Assembly (NCBI GenBank): GCA_900766975.1
Contig: CAAFXO010000017.1
Location: forward strand, 1 to 22,905
Reading direction: 5' to 3'
DNA: 22,905 bases
DNA from: Bacteroidales bacterium
GTDB lineage: Bacteria > Bacteroidota > Bacteroidia > Bacteroidales > Muribaculaceae
Part shown: positions 7,091 to 16,500 of the stretch, one piece after another
How positions within the stretch are numbered: the first letter of the stretch is position 1
How the letters are laid out: every line of letters begins with the position of its first letter
Made by a program: the position numbers and the translations under genes
Notes under the pieces: generated by a model
Told to the model about the DNA's origin: nothing
Databases searched by the model: none
The model's input: the letters and a program-made list of their open reading frames with translations, nothing else

Positions 7091-8026
7091 ATGAACACAA
7101 TAGAAAAGATAAGTTATCACCTGATATATGGGGTGCTATGGTGTATATCCATACTGCCCCTTAGGGTGTTATACCTCCTATCGGACATTATATCATGGCT
7201 GCTGCATAGCGTGGTGAGATACCGACGCCGTGTGGTGAGGCAAAATCTGGTCGAATCACTACCCGATAAGAATCCGGAAGAGATAGCCCGAATAGAGCGC
7301 AAATTCTACACCTTCCTCACCGACTACACCTTCGAGACCATCAAGTTGCTCACCATGAGCCCCGAAGATATGCACCGCCATCTGCGAGTGGTCAATCCCG
7401 AGATGGTCGACCTCTCTATAGCCGAGGGCAAGAGCGTGTCGCTGCTCTTGGGTCACTACTGCAATTGGGAATGGGTCAGTTCGCTACCCACCTACTTCGC
7501 CCCCGACACCGTCTCAGCGCAAGTCTATCACCATCTCCATAACCGAGTGATGGGAGAGATCTTCAACCGGATACGCACCCGATTCGGTTCCAATAACATC
7601 GAGATGGGCGACATAATGCGCCGACATATCGACTGGAAGCGCCGAGGCGTCGCCACCGTCACCGGCTATATCGCCGACCAATGTCCCAAATTTGACATGC
7701 ACCTCTTCCTCGACTTCCTCCACCACGACACCGGCGTCTACACCGGACCCGAAAGGATCTCCCGATTCCTCGATGCCGAAGTGCTCTTCTGCCACCTCAG
7801 CCGTCCCCGTCGCGGCCTCTACGAGTTGAAATTCATCCCCATCGCCCACAATCCCAAAGAGCATCCCGACTTCGAGATTACACGCAGATACTTCGCCTTG
7901 CTCGAAGACAACATCCTCGAAGCCCCTCAATATTGGCTATGGAGCCACCGCCGATGGAAGAGAACTCGCGCCGACTTCTACAACTTCTGGGGCGATAAAG
8001 CCGACAAACTTTTGTCTCATTTATAA
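7091..8026 (+). CDS. LpxL/HtrB-like lysophospholipid (lipid A) acyltransferase
   Basis: A 311-residue member of the LpxL/LpxM/HtrB acyltransferase family, which adds a secondary acyl chain to lipid A precursors at the inner membrane using acyl-ACP. Seen in the sequence: a hydrophobic N-terminal anchor (about 8-42), the catalytic HX4E motif as GHYCNWEW with H122 and E127, the substrate-binding stretch around YTGPERISRFLDAEVLFCHLSR, and the C-terminal PQYWLWSHRRWKRTR typical of the family. Length is normal. An MsbA-like exporter follows after 112 bases, which suits a lipid A or other lipid role. The promoter of that next gene overlaps the 3' end of this one. Whether it acts on lipid A or on another lipid, such as an aminolipid, cannot be told from sequence. 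Confidence 0.9.
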   Translation: MNTIEKISYHLIYGVLWCISILPLRVLYLLSDIISWLLHSVVRYRRRVVRQNLVESLPDKNPEEIARIERKFYTFLTDYTFETIKLLTMSPEDMHRHLRVVNPEMVDLSIAEGKSVSLLLGHYCNWEWVSSLPTYFAPDTVSAQVYHHLHNRVMGEIFNRIRTRFGSNNIEMGDIMRRHIDWKRRGVATVTGYIADQCPKFDMHLFLDFLHHDTGVYTGPERISRFLDAEVLFCHLSRPRRGLYELKFIPIAHNPKEHPDFEITRRYFALLEDNILEAPQYWLWSHRRWKRTRADFYNFWGDKADKLLSHL

Positions 8027-8043
8027 AAGTTTTACTATCTTTG
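8011..8043 (+). promoter_or_regulatory. Bacteroides-type promoter of the msbA-like operon
   Basis: TTTG (8011-8014) lies 21 bases before a perfect -7 box TATCTTTG (8036-8043). It overlaps the last codons of the acyltransferase gene. Predicted transcription start is near 8050, giving a leader of about 90 bases. Confidence 0.65.
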
Positions 8044-8056
8044 TAGTTTGGAGTCG

Positions 8057-8071
8057 TTGACATCTTGTCAA
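8057..8071 (+). promoter_or_regulatory. Palindrome in the msbA-like leader
   Basis: TTGACA-TCT-TGTCAA is a perfect 6-bp inverted repeat placed just after the predicted transcription start. Further along the leader a 10-bp direct repeat, CCTCGAGACA, occurs at 8075-8084 and 8113-8122, each copy holding CTCGAG. This could be an operator or leader RNA structure; no regulator can be named. Confidence 0.35.
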
Positions 8072-8138
8072 AGACCTCGAGACATCTCTCCATCGCATCA
8101 TCTCTACCCATTCCTCGAGACAGTTAAAGAGCAGAACA

Positions 8139-9977
8139 ATGAAAGAACTTTTCTTATTCATCAAAAGATATGCCTCCCCCTATAAGAGGGATATAGCACT
8201 CAGCATCATCTTCAACCTGCTGACTGCCTTTTTCACGCTATTCTCCTTTGCCTTCATCATCCCGATATTGCAGATGCTATTCGGAATGGACAATACCATC
8301 TATACCTACATGGAATATGGTTCGGCATCGATGATGGATGTCCTGAAGAATAATTTCTACTACTACATGTCGACACTCATCAGCGATCATGGCGCCTCCT
8401 TCACCCTCGGATTCTTGGGGATCCTTCTGGTGGTGACCTGTCTGCTGAAAGTGATGACGGCATATCTGAGCGAATTTTTCACCATCCCCTTGCAGAATGG
8501 CGTGGTGAGAGATATCCGCCGGCAGATGTATGACAAGATCGTGTCGCTCCCTATCGGGTTCTTCACCAACGAGAGGAAAGGAGACATCATGGCGCGCCTC
8601 TCGGGCGATGTGCAAGAGGTGCAAAACTCCGTGATGGCGAGTCTCTTCTCGCTGATCAAATATCCTATCATGATCATCGCCTGCTTGGGGATGATGCTCG
8701 TGATCAGCTGGCAGCTCACCCTCTTCGTCTTTATCATGCTTCCCTTCGTGGGGGGAGTGATGGGGGCTGTCGGCAAGAAACTGAAAGCCAAATCATTGGC
8801 ATCGCAAAACAAATGGGGCGAGATCCTATCCAACACCGAAGAGACCATCGGCGGCTTGCGAGTCATCAAGGCCTTCAACGCCGAGAAGATGATGGAGGGA
8901 AGATTCGGCAGGCAGACCCAAGAATTCTACCGCATCAACAACAGCGTAAGCCGCCGCACAGCCCTCGCCCACCCCATGAGCGAGTTCTTGGGCACAATCG
9001 CCGTGGCGATAATCCTTTGGTTTGGCGGTAGCCTGATCCTCTCCAACAATTCCCAGATCGATGCTGCCGAGTTCATCTACTACATGGTGATGTTCTACAG
9101 TATGATCAACCCGGCGAAAGACCTCTCCAAGACAGCATATACCGTGCGCAAAGGCATGGCAGCCAAAGAGCGTATCGACAAGATCTTGGATGCAGTCAAT
9201 CCTATCTGCGACCCCGAGAATGCCAAAGGCCTGCCGAAGGGTGCCGACAACAAGAGCAGCGTCACCTTCAGCCATGTCAGCTTCGGCTATACCGACGAGC
9301 ATGACGTGCTGAGCGACATCAGCCTCGAAGTGGCGCCGGGAGAGACCATGGCGATAGTCGGACAGTCTGGATCGGGCAAATCAACACTCGTCGATCTGAT
9401 ACCCCGCTTCTGGGATGTGGAGCGAGGAGAGGTGAAAGTCGATGGCATCAACGTCAAAGAGCTTCGAGTCAAAGAGTTGCGATCGCTGATGGGGAATGTC
9501 AACCAAGAGGCAATCCTCTTCAACGACACCATCTACAATAACATCGCCTTCGGCGCCGAGGGAGTGACCCGCGAGCAGGTGGAAGAGGCGGCACGCATCG
9601 CCAACGCCCATGACTTCATCATGGAGACCGAACATGGCTACGACACCATAATCGGAGACCGGGGCTGTCGCCTCTCCGGCGGACAGCGCCAGCGCATCAG
9701 CATAGCGCGTGCCATCCTCAAAGACCCCGCCATCCTGATCCTCGACGAGGCAACCTCCGCATTAGACACCGAGAGCGAACGACTCGTGCAGGATGCCTTG
9801 GAGCGTCTTATGAAAGATCGTACCACCATCGTTATAGCCCACCGACTCTCCACCATCATCAATGCCGACAAGATCTGCGTGCTCCATGAAGGGAAGATAG
9901 CCGAAATGGGCACACATCGCCAACTCATCGAACGGGGTGGCATCTACAAGCACCTCGTCGATATGCAACAAGTATAA
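8139..9977 (+). CDS. MsbA-like ABC lipid exporter (permease-ATPase fusion)
   Basis: A 612-residue ABC half-transporter of the MsbA/multidrug type, which as a dimer flips lipid A core or other hydrophobic substrates across the inner membrane. The membrane domain (about 15-330) has several long hydrophobic stretches. The ATPase (about 370-612) has Walker A GQSGSGKST from G408, signature LSGGQ (512-516), Walker B ILILDE ending D536-E537, and the H-loop in AHRLST. There is no C39 domain, unlike the exporter at 1940-4111. Its own promoter lies upstream and an acyltransferase of the lipid A type precedes it, favouring lipid export over drug efflux. The CD225-like gene follows after 39 bases, probably on the same transcript. 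The symbol is left blank because family members with other substrates look alike. Confidence 0.88.
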   Translation: MKELFLFIKRYASPYKRDIALSIIFNLLTAFFTLFSFAFIIPILQMLFGMDNTIYTYMEYGSASMMDVLKNNFYYYMSTLISDHGASFTLGFLGILLVVTCLLKVMTAYLSEFFTIPLQNGVVRDIRRQMYDKIVSLPIGFFTNERKGDIMARLSGDVQEVQNSVMASLFSLIKYPIMIIACLGMMLVISWQLTLFVFIMLPFVGGVMGAVGKKLKAKSLASQNKWGEILSNTEETIGGLRVIKAFNAEKMMEGRFGRQTQEFYRINNSVSRRTALAHPMSEFLGTIAVAIILWFGGSLILSNNSQIDAAEFIYYMVMFYSMINPAKDLSKTAYTVRKGMAAKERIDKILDAVNPICDPENAKGLPKGADNKSSVTFSHVSFGYTDEHDVLSDISLEVAPGETMAIVGQSGSGKSTLVDLIPRFWDVERGEVKVDGINVKELRVKELRSLMGNVNQEAILFNDTIYNNIAFGAEGVTREQVEEAARIANAHDFIMETEHGYDTIIGDRGCRLSGGQRQRISIARAILKDPAILILDEATSALDTESERLVQDALERLMKDRTTIVIAHRLSTIINADKICVLHEGKIAEMGTHRQLIERGGIYKHLVDMQQV

Positions 9978-10016
9978 CAAACCATCAACATATCACTCCC
10001 CTAAATCGAACGAGAT

Positions 10017-10616
10017 ATGGAAAAAGAAGAAGATAAACGAGACGAATTGACTCCCCAAGAAGAGTCGATGTCGCAAGAATTGCAAACACCCCAAGAGAAG
10101 CCGACTGTCGAAGATCCGGTTTCTCCTCAAGAGGAGGTAGCCCCACAAGAGGAGCCCATCGCGATGCCTCCGAAATATGAAGCAGAGAAAATGTGGGCCG
10201 AGAAGCTCGGCATGAACTTTGACAGCGAAGAGGTCGAGGCGTCACAGCAAGAGATGGCAGAGCAAGAGGCAGCCGAATCGGCACAACAAGCCTCGGCAAG
10301 TGTGACACCGCCACCCTACCCCGGCACCGCCACCGGATACTACATGCCGCAAGGGATGCCGCAAGAGCAAGCCCCCGAGCCGATGCCCCCCACCTACACC
10401 ATCTGGGCTATCTTAGCGACTATCTGTTGCTGTCTCCCCGCCGGCATCATCGCCCTGGTATTCAGCGCATCGGTGAGCAGCAAATACTATGCTCGCGACT
10501 ACGAAGGGGCACGCAAAGCCTCCGAGCGCACCGAGATGTGGATCATCGCCTCTATCGTGCTCGGCGTGATCAGCAACATCCTCTACCTTCCACTCACGAT
10601 GCTGACCTCATTATGA
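10017..10616 (+). CDS. CD225/dispanin-like two-helix membrane protein with long acidic N-terminus
   Basis: A 199-residue protein. The first about 120 residues are low in complexity and rich in Glu, Gln and Pro, with PQEE/PQEK repeated about five times, then Gln/Ala-rich and Pro/Gly/Tyr-rich parts. This looks like a disordered cytoplasmic region. Residues about 122-199 resemble the CD225/dispanin domain: PPTYTIWAILATICCCLP, a first membrane helix, a short charged loop with SSKYYARDYEGARKASERTE, and a second helix ending the protein. Similar bacterial proteins are common and mostly of unknown function. It lies between the msbA-like gene and a DUF2752 gene, with an ATGA overlap to the latter, so the two are probably translated together. 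Domain assignment is fairly sure; no function is claimed. Confidence 0.8.
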   Translation: MEKEEDKRDELTPQEESMSQELQTPQEKPTVEDPVSPQEEVAPQEEPIAMPPKYEAEKMWAEKLGMNFDSEEVEASQQEMAEQEAAESAQQASASVTPPPYPGTATGYYMPQGMPQEQAPEPMPPTYTIWAILATICCCLPAGIIALVFSASVSSKYYARDYEGARKASERTEMWIIASIVLGVISNILYLPLTMLTSL

Positions 10617-10981
10617 TCTCTCGCAAATGGGGCAAGATCGGGCTTATCGTCGGAGGGCTTGTGATACTGGCTCTCTACTTCATATTCGACCCGGCGTTGA
10701 GCCCATGGGCACCGAAGTGTATGTTTTATGCTCTGACAGGGTATGACTGTCCCGGATGTGGCAGCCAGCGTATGCTTCATGCTCTGCTCAGAGGAGACCT
10801 TGCGGCGGCATGGCATGCCAACGCATTTATCCTCTGCATCTCCCCCATACTCGTGGCGCTGACCTTCACGGCGATTTTCCGTAAGCGATGGCCGCGACTA
10901 TACCGCATATTGAACTCCCCGCCGATGATCATCGGGCTGACGATAGCCGTGGTGGCGTGGGGAGTCCTGCGCAACATCTGA
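10613..10981 (+). CDS. DUF2752 family membrane protein
   Basis: A 122-residue protein. I start it at the ATG at 10613, overlapping the previous stop as ATGA. A longer in-frame start at 10427 would lie deep inside the CD225-like gene and give non-membrane-like sequence. It has the family motif YDCPGCGSQR followed by LLRGDLAAAWHANA, plus three hydrophobic segments (about 9-25, 78-97 and 101-118). DUF2752 proteins are small membrane proteins of unknown role, often beside CD225/TM2-type genes, as here. The two Cys (CPGC) could bind a metal or form a disulfide, which is inference. Confidence 0.88.
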   Translation: MISRKWGKIGLIVGGLVILALYFIFDPALSPWAPKCMFYALTGYDCPGCGSQRMLHALLRGDLAAAWHANAFILCISPILVALTFTAIFRKRWPRLYRILNSPPMIIGLTIAVVAWGVLRNI

Positions 10982-10990
10982 AAAGCAATC

Positions 10991-11038
10991 TTTATCACCG
11001 ACCGACTTTATCACCGACCGACTCTATCTCTAACCGAC
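10991..11038 (+). repeat. Three 16-bp tandem repeats before aroK
   Basis: Two identical units, TTTATCACCGACCGAC (10991-11006 and 11007-11022), and a third diverged unit ending AACCGAC (11023-11038) fill nearly the whole gap before the aroK start. It looks like slippage-type duplication. Any effect on aroK translation is unknown. Confidence 0.8.
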
Positions 11039-11044
11039 AGAACC

Positions 11045-11578
11045 ATGCGACCCATCTTCATCATAGGCTATATGGCGAGTGGCAAGACCACCTTCGGGCG
11101 AGCCTTGGCGCGCGTCCTGGGCAGAGAATTTATCGACCTCGACTTCTATATCGAGCAGCGTTATCACGCCACAATCTCCGAAATCTTCCGCCGAGAGGGG
11201 GAAGAGGGATTTCGGCGCAAAGAGAGTGCCATGCTTCGTGAAGTCGCTGACTTCGAGGGGGTGATCGTGGCATGCGGAGGGGGCACACCCTGCTTCAACG
11301 ACAACATGGATCTGATGCTCGACCGCGGCATCACCATCTGGCTCACCGCCACCGAAGAGTGTATCGTGCGCAGGCTGATGATCAACAACTCCCGCCGCCC
11401 GCTGATGTCGGGCAAAAGCGAAGAAGAGATCCGCCAAGAGGTGAGACGAGGCTTGCAGGCGCGACTACCCCACTACCGTCGCGCCCAAATAGAGCACTCC
11501 GGCGAGCACCTCGAATCGGTAAAAGAGATAGACACCAACATCGAGACATTCCTCCGAACCACTGACATCCATAAATAG
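11045..11578 (+). CDS. aroK: Shikimate kinase
   Basis: A 177-residue cytoplasmic enzyme that phosphorylates shikimate with ATP to shikimate 3-phosphate, a step of the chorismate pathway to aromatic amino acids. Seen: the P-loop GYMASGKTT (8-16), shikimate-binding DLD (31-33), R57 and E60 in FRRKE, the GGGTP stretch (78-82), the lid RRPLM (117-121), and R140 with Y144 in ARLPHY. Length is typical for a single-domain AroK/AroL. It ends the operon that begins at the msbA-like gene, 63 bases after the DUF2752 gene, with no new promoter visible. A housekeeping gene with no oddities. Confidence 0.95.
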   Translation: MRPIFIIGYMASGKTTFGRALARVLGREFIDLDFYIEQRYHATISEIFRREGEEGFRRKESAMLREVADFEGVIVACGGGTPCFNDNMDLMLDRGITIWLTATEECIVRRLMINNSRRPLMSGKSEEEIRQEVRRGLQARLPHYRRAQIEHSGEHLESVKEIDTNIETFLRTTDIHK

Positions 11579-11602
11579 AGAACACGCCAACTTGCATTTA
11601 TA

Positions 11603-13276
11603 ATGGCCGGGAATATCTTCCATACCTCAATGACCGATCGGATCATTAAAGCTTTGCGAATATTCATCGTAATGGCATTGCTCTCTATGGGTATAATCAC
11701 ACCTGTACAAGCAAAATCTATATCCAATAAAATCGAGAAAAAAATACTCGAACTCATCAATAAAGGAGAGACAGCCTTCAACGATCAGCAATGCGCCGAC
11801 GCCATCTCTTATTTTATCGAAGCCAAGGACCTGGCAGAAGCCAATGACCTTCACCAATTGGAATGTCTTGCATACTACAACACAGGAGTAGTATATTTCC
11901 AACTCTATGAAAACGGAGAAGCCCTTAATAATTATCTACAGGCATATAAGATATCTCTGAATCACGAAGTGAGTATAAAGCGTCAATTAGAGATAACATA
12001 CGGCATATCAGGCGTATACTTTCAACAAGGATATTACGATAAAGCCGAAGAAATGCTATTGTGTTCACTCCAAACAGCCCTAAAAAACAACGACGAATTG
12101 ATGCTTGAAAATATGTATCAATCCCTTGCCTTGATATGTAATAAAAAGGGGGAATATGAAAAAGCCCTAACATATTGCAACGAATCCAAGAAATACCACA
12201 AGAACGGGGCAGATCGATCAAATATTATAAAGGCGGAAACACTATACCTTCAAAAAAAATATGATCAACTCGATAAATTATTACCAGCTATCATCGAATC
12301 AGATCAAGTGAAAGCAGTCGACAAAGGACTTGCCTTCATCTATAAAATGCAAATATACAGATCACGTAAACAGTATAACAATGCACTTGAAGCGGCAGAC
12401 TCAGCATATCGTCTGTGTAATATCAACAACATGCCAGATTTAATGGCCAACATATCGGAAATCTATGAAGAAATCGGAGACTATCCTCAAGCCATCGCAT
12501 ACAAAGACTCCATGACATTTTACAACGACAGTCTTATCAATATTAATAACCGCCAACTCATAGAGAGCAACAACGTCAAACTCGAAGTGCTTAAAACACA
12601 AATAGAGAAAGACAACGAATTATCAAGTATGAGACAACGCACCAAAGTCATGATCTTGGTGCTCTTCATATCCATACTCGTAATCATCATCATCAGTGCA
12701 TTGTCTTATATTCAGCATCAGCGATATAAGCATCGCAAGCAGATCATGGAGTTGAATATCCAACGAGAGCAAGAAGAGCGGCAGCTTGCAGAAGAGAGAA
12801 TGAAAGAGACAGAACTCATAGCACACTATCGTCAGCAGATGATCAAACAAGAACTTGACAAACGCAATACCGAATTATCAGCCAAAGCCCTCTTTATATC
12901 CTCACGCAATAAACTCCTGGAAGGAATCCTCAAATACATCGCAGAGCACAAAGACATCAATGAAAACCCGACTATCAAACAATTAGCACAACACCTGAAG
13001 AACCTGCTGAAAGAGAATAACGACGAAGATAACTTTATAATCAACTTCGAAGCCGCCAACCCCGAATTTAGTCGCAAACTTCTTCAAGCACATCCAACTC
13101 TGCTGCCGAGCGACATCAAATTTTTGGCATATATCCGTATGAATATTAGCATAAAAGATATAGCCATTATGCTGAATGTAAATCCGGATTCATGCAAAAG
13201 AAGGAAAATCAGAGTCGCAAAAAAATTAGGATTAGAATCCTCTTCCGATCTTTACGAATACCTATTATCTCTTTGA
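11603..13276 (+). CDS. Membrane-anchored TPR protein with C-terminal LuxR-like helix-turn-helix
   Basis: A 557-residue protein laid out as: signal/anchor (about 15-37, ending PVQA), tetratricopeptide repeats (about 55-310, helix pairs such as ALNNYLQAYKISL and KKGEYEKALTYCNESKKY), a membrane helix (about 348-370), a charged coiled coil (about 371-430), and a C-terminal helix-turn-helix (about 498-545, LLPSDIKFLAYIRMNISIKDIAIMLNV). This fits a Bacteroidota family in which a periplasmic TPR sensor is joined through the membrane to a cytoplasmic DNA-binding domain. The ATG at 11630 is an alternative start, 9 residues later, that also keeps the signal. It is AT-richer than the aroK operon before it. 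It lies 225 bases upstream of the giant exported protein, whose promoter region has inverted repeats, so local regulation is a reasonable guess. Confidence 0.8.
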   Translation: MAGNIFHTSMTDRIIKALRIFIVMALLSMGIITPVQAKSISNKIEKKILELINKGETAFNDQQCADAISYFIEAKDLAEANDLHQLECLAYYNTGVVYFQLYENGEALNNYLQAYKISLNHEVSIKRQLEITYGISGVYFQQGYYDKAEEMLLCSLQTALKNNDELMLENMYQSLALICNKKGEYEKALTYCNESKKYHKNGADRSNIIKAETLYLQKKYDQLDKLLPAIIESDQVKAVDKGLAFIYKMQIYRSRKQYNNALEAADSAYRLCNINNMPDLMANISEIYEEIGDYPQAIAYKDSMTFYNDSLININNRQLIESNNVKLEVLKTQIEKDNELSSMRQRTKVMILVLFISILVIIIISALSYIQHQRYKHRKQIMELNIQREQEERQLAEERMKETELIAHYRQQMIKQELDKRNTELSAKALFISSRNKLLEGILKYIAEHKDINENPTIKQLAQHLKNLLKENNDEDNFIINFEAANPEFSRKLLQAHPTLLPSDIKFLAYIRMNISIKDIAIMLNVNPDSCKRRKIRVAKKLGLESSSDLYEYLLSL

Positions 13277-13337
13277 ACACCAATTAAATATCCCCCTATA
13301 AAGCATTTTAAGTAATTCATTTTAACACTATTGTCAC

Positions 13338-13369
13338 CATTTTGTCACCTCCTAAAAATTGACAAAATG
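13338..13369 (+). promoter_or_regulatory. Perfect inverted repeat, candidate operator of the giant exported protein gene
   Basis: CATTTTGTCA (13338-13347) and TGACAAAATG (13360-13369) are perfect 10-bp arms with a 12-base spacer. TTGTCA also occurs at 13331-13336 (as TTGTCACC, repeated at 13342-13349) and at 13426-13431. The right arm overlaps the proposed -33 TTG. Clustered TTGTCA sites at a promoter suggest a protein binding site. There is no T run, so a terminator for the TPR gene is less likely. Confidence 0.5.
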
Positions 13370-13388
13370 AGATAGTGTGTCTAATTTG
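13359..13388 (+). promoter_or_regulatory. Putative promoter of the giant exported protein gene
   Basis: TTG (13359-13361) lies 20 bases before TAATTTG (13382-13388), which is one base short of the TAnnTTTG consensus. The spacing equals that of the promoter at 4256-4286. The predicted leader is about 108 bases and includes the 22-bp tandem repeat. Confidence 0.4.
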
Positions 13389-13452
13389 CGGGCAAAAATT
13401 GGGGCAATCTCTTGCGCCAAGCAAATTGTCAAAAAGAGATCCACACCCCTAG

Positions 13453-13496
13453 TATTAACCCAAACCAAATTCATTATTAACCCAAACCAAATTCAT
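13453..13496 (+). repeat. Exact 22-bp tandem duplication next to a start codon
   Basis: Two identical adjacent 22-base units (13453-13474 and 13475-13496, core TTAACCCAAACCAAATTC) end five bases before the ATG at 13502. The repeat lies in the untranslated leader, where Bacteroidota ribosome recruitment depends on AT-rich unstructured sequence. Confidence 0.9.
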
Positions 13497-13501
13497 TAAT
13501 T

Positions 13502-16500
13502 ATGAAAAAAACGTATACATCCGTTTTGCTTTTGGGGCTTTTGGGAATAGCATCGGTCTATTCGGCCAAGCAACTTCCGGAGCTAAAGGCCAGATTTGGC
13601 AAGACTGCATCAGAGCAGACTTACAAGAAGGAGTTAAACCAACGTGCAGATGCGCGTGGAGCCGTAGATCGCATGTCATTGCAGAAGAGCAATGACATGA
13701 TGCGCATTGCAGCACTCCCCGGCCTTGGCAACAGTCCCGTGTTATATGGTTTTAATTCTAACGACGCAACATGGCAGACACTTTCATCACGGCCCAATAC
13801 ATTTTATTCATTCTGGGGATCTGAATCAACAGAAATAATGGATCTTACCAACAATGTATACGACAGGCCTATGACTGTCGTAATGAACAACGAAAAGGCA
13901 TACCTATTCTACTCTCCTAATACAGACGAAGGCACAAAGGTCATAGCAAAAGTATACGATCGCAACACATGGGAAGAGATTGATACTCACGACTTCGGCA
14001 CAGAAAACATGGATATGTTACGACAAGTGGGAGCTATCGATCGATCCACCGGCAAGATCTATCTTATGACATGGGGCACAGGCAAGCCTCTTATGGTAAT
14101 CGATCCCGAGACTTACGAATATGAAATTATCCCCGGTGACAACAAGTGGATTCAGACTCTATTCTTTGACAAAGAGAATCAACTTTATGGCATCGGATAT
14201 AACAACAAGGTACTTTACAAGATAGATAAAGAGACAGGTGCATATACCGAAGTTGGCGTGCTGGATATCCCCTTCGGACTCTATCCTGATCCACAATCAG
14301 CTACTTGCGATTATGCCACAGGCACAATCTACTGGGTAGCCGTGAATGGCGGAAGTAAACTCTCTTATTTATACACCATCAATACAGAAGATGCCACAAC
14401 ATCTCTTGTATGCCAGATGCCGGAGAACGAGCATCTCTTAGGTCTCTATATCAATACGGCAGCCGACAATGCACCTACATATCCTGAGAATGTAAGATAT
14501 GACTTTGCGGCCGGCAAATTGGCATTTACTGCACCGAGCAAGACATACGGAGGCAGCGACCTCAGCGGCGCACTCACAGCCTATACCACAGTCGATGATG
14601 GTACAACAACATCACACAGCATCAATGTCGGCGAGGATGTAGCATTAGATCTTAACCTGGGCGAAGGCAGGCATCTCATCAAATTGGAAATCGGCAATGA
14701 CGCCGGCAAATGCCCCGAACGAATCGTCCGTGTATTCATCGGAGATGACGTGCCCGGCGCAGTAGGAAATCTGCAACTCTCTGCCGATGATGCAGTCAAT
14801 ATGCAGCTTACTTGGGAAGCTCCTGCCACAACCAAGAATGGCGGCCCGGTAGACGATGAGACCATCAATTATCGTGTCACAAGATATCCCGACGAAGTAG
14901 TCGTAGCAGACAATTATACAGCCACATCATTCAGCGAGCTGATCCCGACTGCTCATGCAAGATACTACTATACCGTAACTGCAAAAACAGGAGAAACAGA
15001 TGGTGTCACAGTAGCATCTAACGTAGTGACCGCAGGCACAACTTGGATCCCTCCTTACAAGGAATGCTTCCCGACACAGATCGACTTTGACTCATTTATG
15101 GTTATCGACAACAATGGTGACGGCATGACTTGGGGATATCAGAACCCTGCAAATGAAGCTGTAGGTTACGCTTATCTCCAAGGTAACGGCACACCCGACA
15201 GTTACACCGGAGAATACACAGGCAATGGTAACGACGACTACCTCATCTCTCCCTACATCCAACTCAAAGCCGGCGTCGACTATGAATTTGAATTTGACAC
15301 CTTCGATCAATATTATTGGGATGAGCATATCACCGTATTGATTGGCAATCAAAGAAACATCGACGGCACCGAAACCGTTATATTCTCGCAAAACGTAACA
15401 GAGAATCATCATTACTCGATGATCTTCAGCGTTCCTACAGATGGAACATCATACGCACTTAAGATCCATGCAGACTCTCCCGCACAGAGTGTAAATGTAG
15501 AAATCAGTAATCTGAATCTCCACGTCTACTCTGCACATGGTGCTCCCGATGCTGCAACAGACTTGACAGCGACAGCCGGTGCTAATGGTGCATTGACCAA
15601 TACACTGACATTCAAAGCCCCCACAATGGCATATCAAGGTGGCAGCTTGGATAAGATCACAGAGATCAAAGTATATCGCAACGGCAGCAACAAGCCTGTA
15701 AAGGTATTCGAGAATCCCGCGGCAGGAGAGACACTCACATTCACCGAAGAACTTAGCGAACTGGGCAGCGTAACTTATACAGTTGTACCATTCAACGAAA
15801 AAGGACAGGGCAAGAGCGCTACAGTAACCAACTGGGTAGGTCTTGACGTTCCTGCCACACCGGTAGTAACGAGCGTTAAAATGGATGAGAACTATCGTCC
15901 GGTGGTAAGTTTCGAGCCTGTAGGAGGTGAAGGAACACACGGCGGATATGTAGTTCCCGAAGATGTGGAATATGGACTCTATCGCTACTATCCTTATGAC
16001 TTCTCTAATCATTGGCACTTGGTAGGTGAAATGAAGAAGGGAGTCACTACTCTTGTAGACGAATCATACGAGATCTACTATGGTCAGGAATATGTAGACT
16101 ACTGTTTGGTAGCAGCCAACTCAGTAGGAGAATCAGAAGGTGCACCTGCAGGTGTCGTACTTGGTCAGCCTTACACACTTCCCTTCAGCGAATCATTCGG
16201 ATATGGCTTCGCATGGCAGTCACCATGGACTACTACACACTACAGCTGGTCGATAACCACCGGTGATGGCAGCAGCATCAAGCCTTATGATAATGACCAA
16301 GGCTATATGATGTTTAAATATTGGGGTGCAGAATCCAACGATGCAGTTATCATGAGTCCGAGAATCGACCTGAGCACAGCAGAGAACCCCGAACTCTCCT
16401 TCTATATGAATCACGGCACAGAGGCAGAACCTGAAGATCTTATCCTCAAGGTATTCCTCAACTACGACGACGAAGGATGGGAAGAGGCCGGAGAAATCGC

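Noticed and set aside
7514..7930. 138-residue - strand reading frame, and other - strand frames across the window
   Set aside because: All are antisense to strongly supported genes, with compositions expected from codon bias of the other strand; none has a recognisable domain.
1940..9977. Treating the two ABC transporters as one export system
   Set aside because: Only the first has a C39 protease. The second is MsbA-like, has its own promoter and travels with an acyltransferase; 4 kb and unrelated genes separate them.
10427..10612. Longer start for the DUF2752 gene
   Set aside because: The extension overlaps the CD225-like gene by almost 200 bases and is Arg/His-rich, unlike the family; the ATGA overlap at 10613 is the natural start.
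13453..13496. A CRISPR array or insertion-sequence end
   Set aside because: There are only two direct units with no spacer between them, no Cas or transposase gene, and no flanking target duplication.
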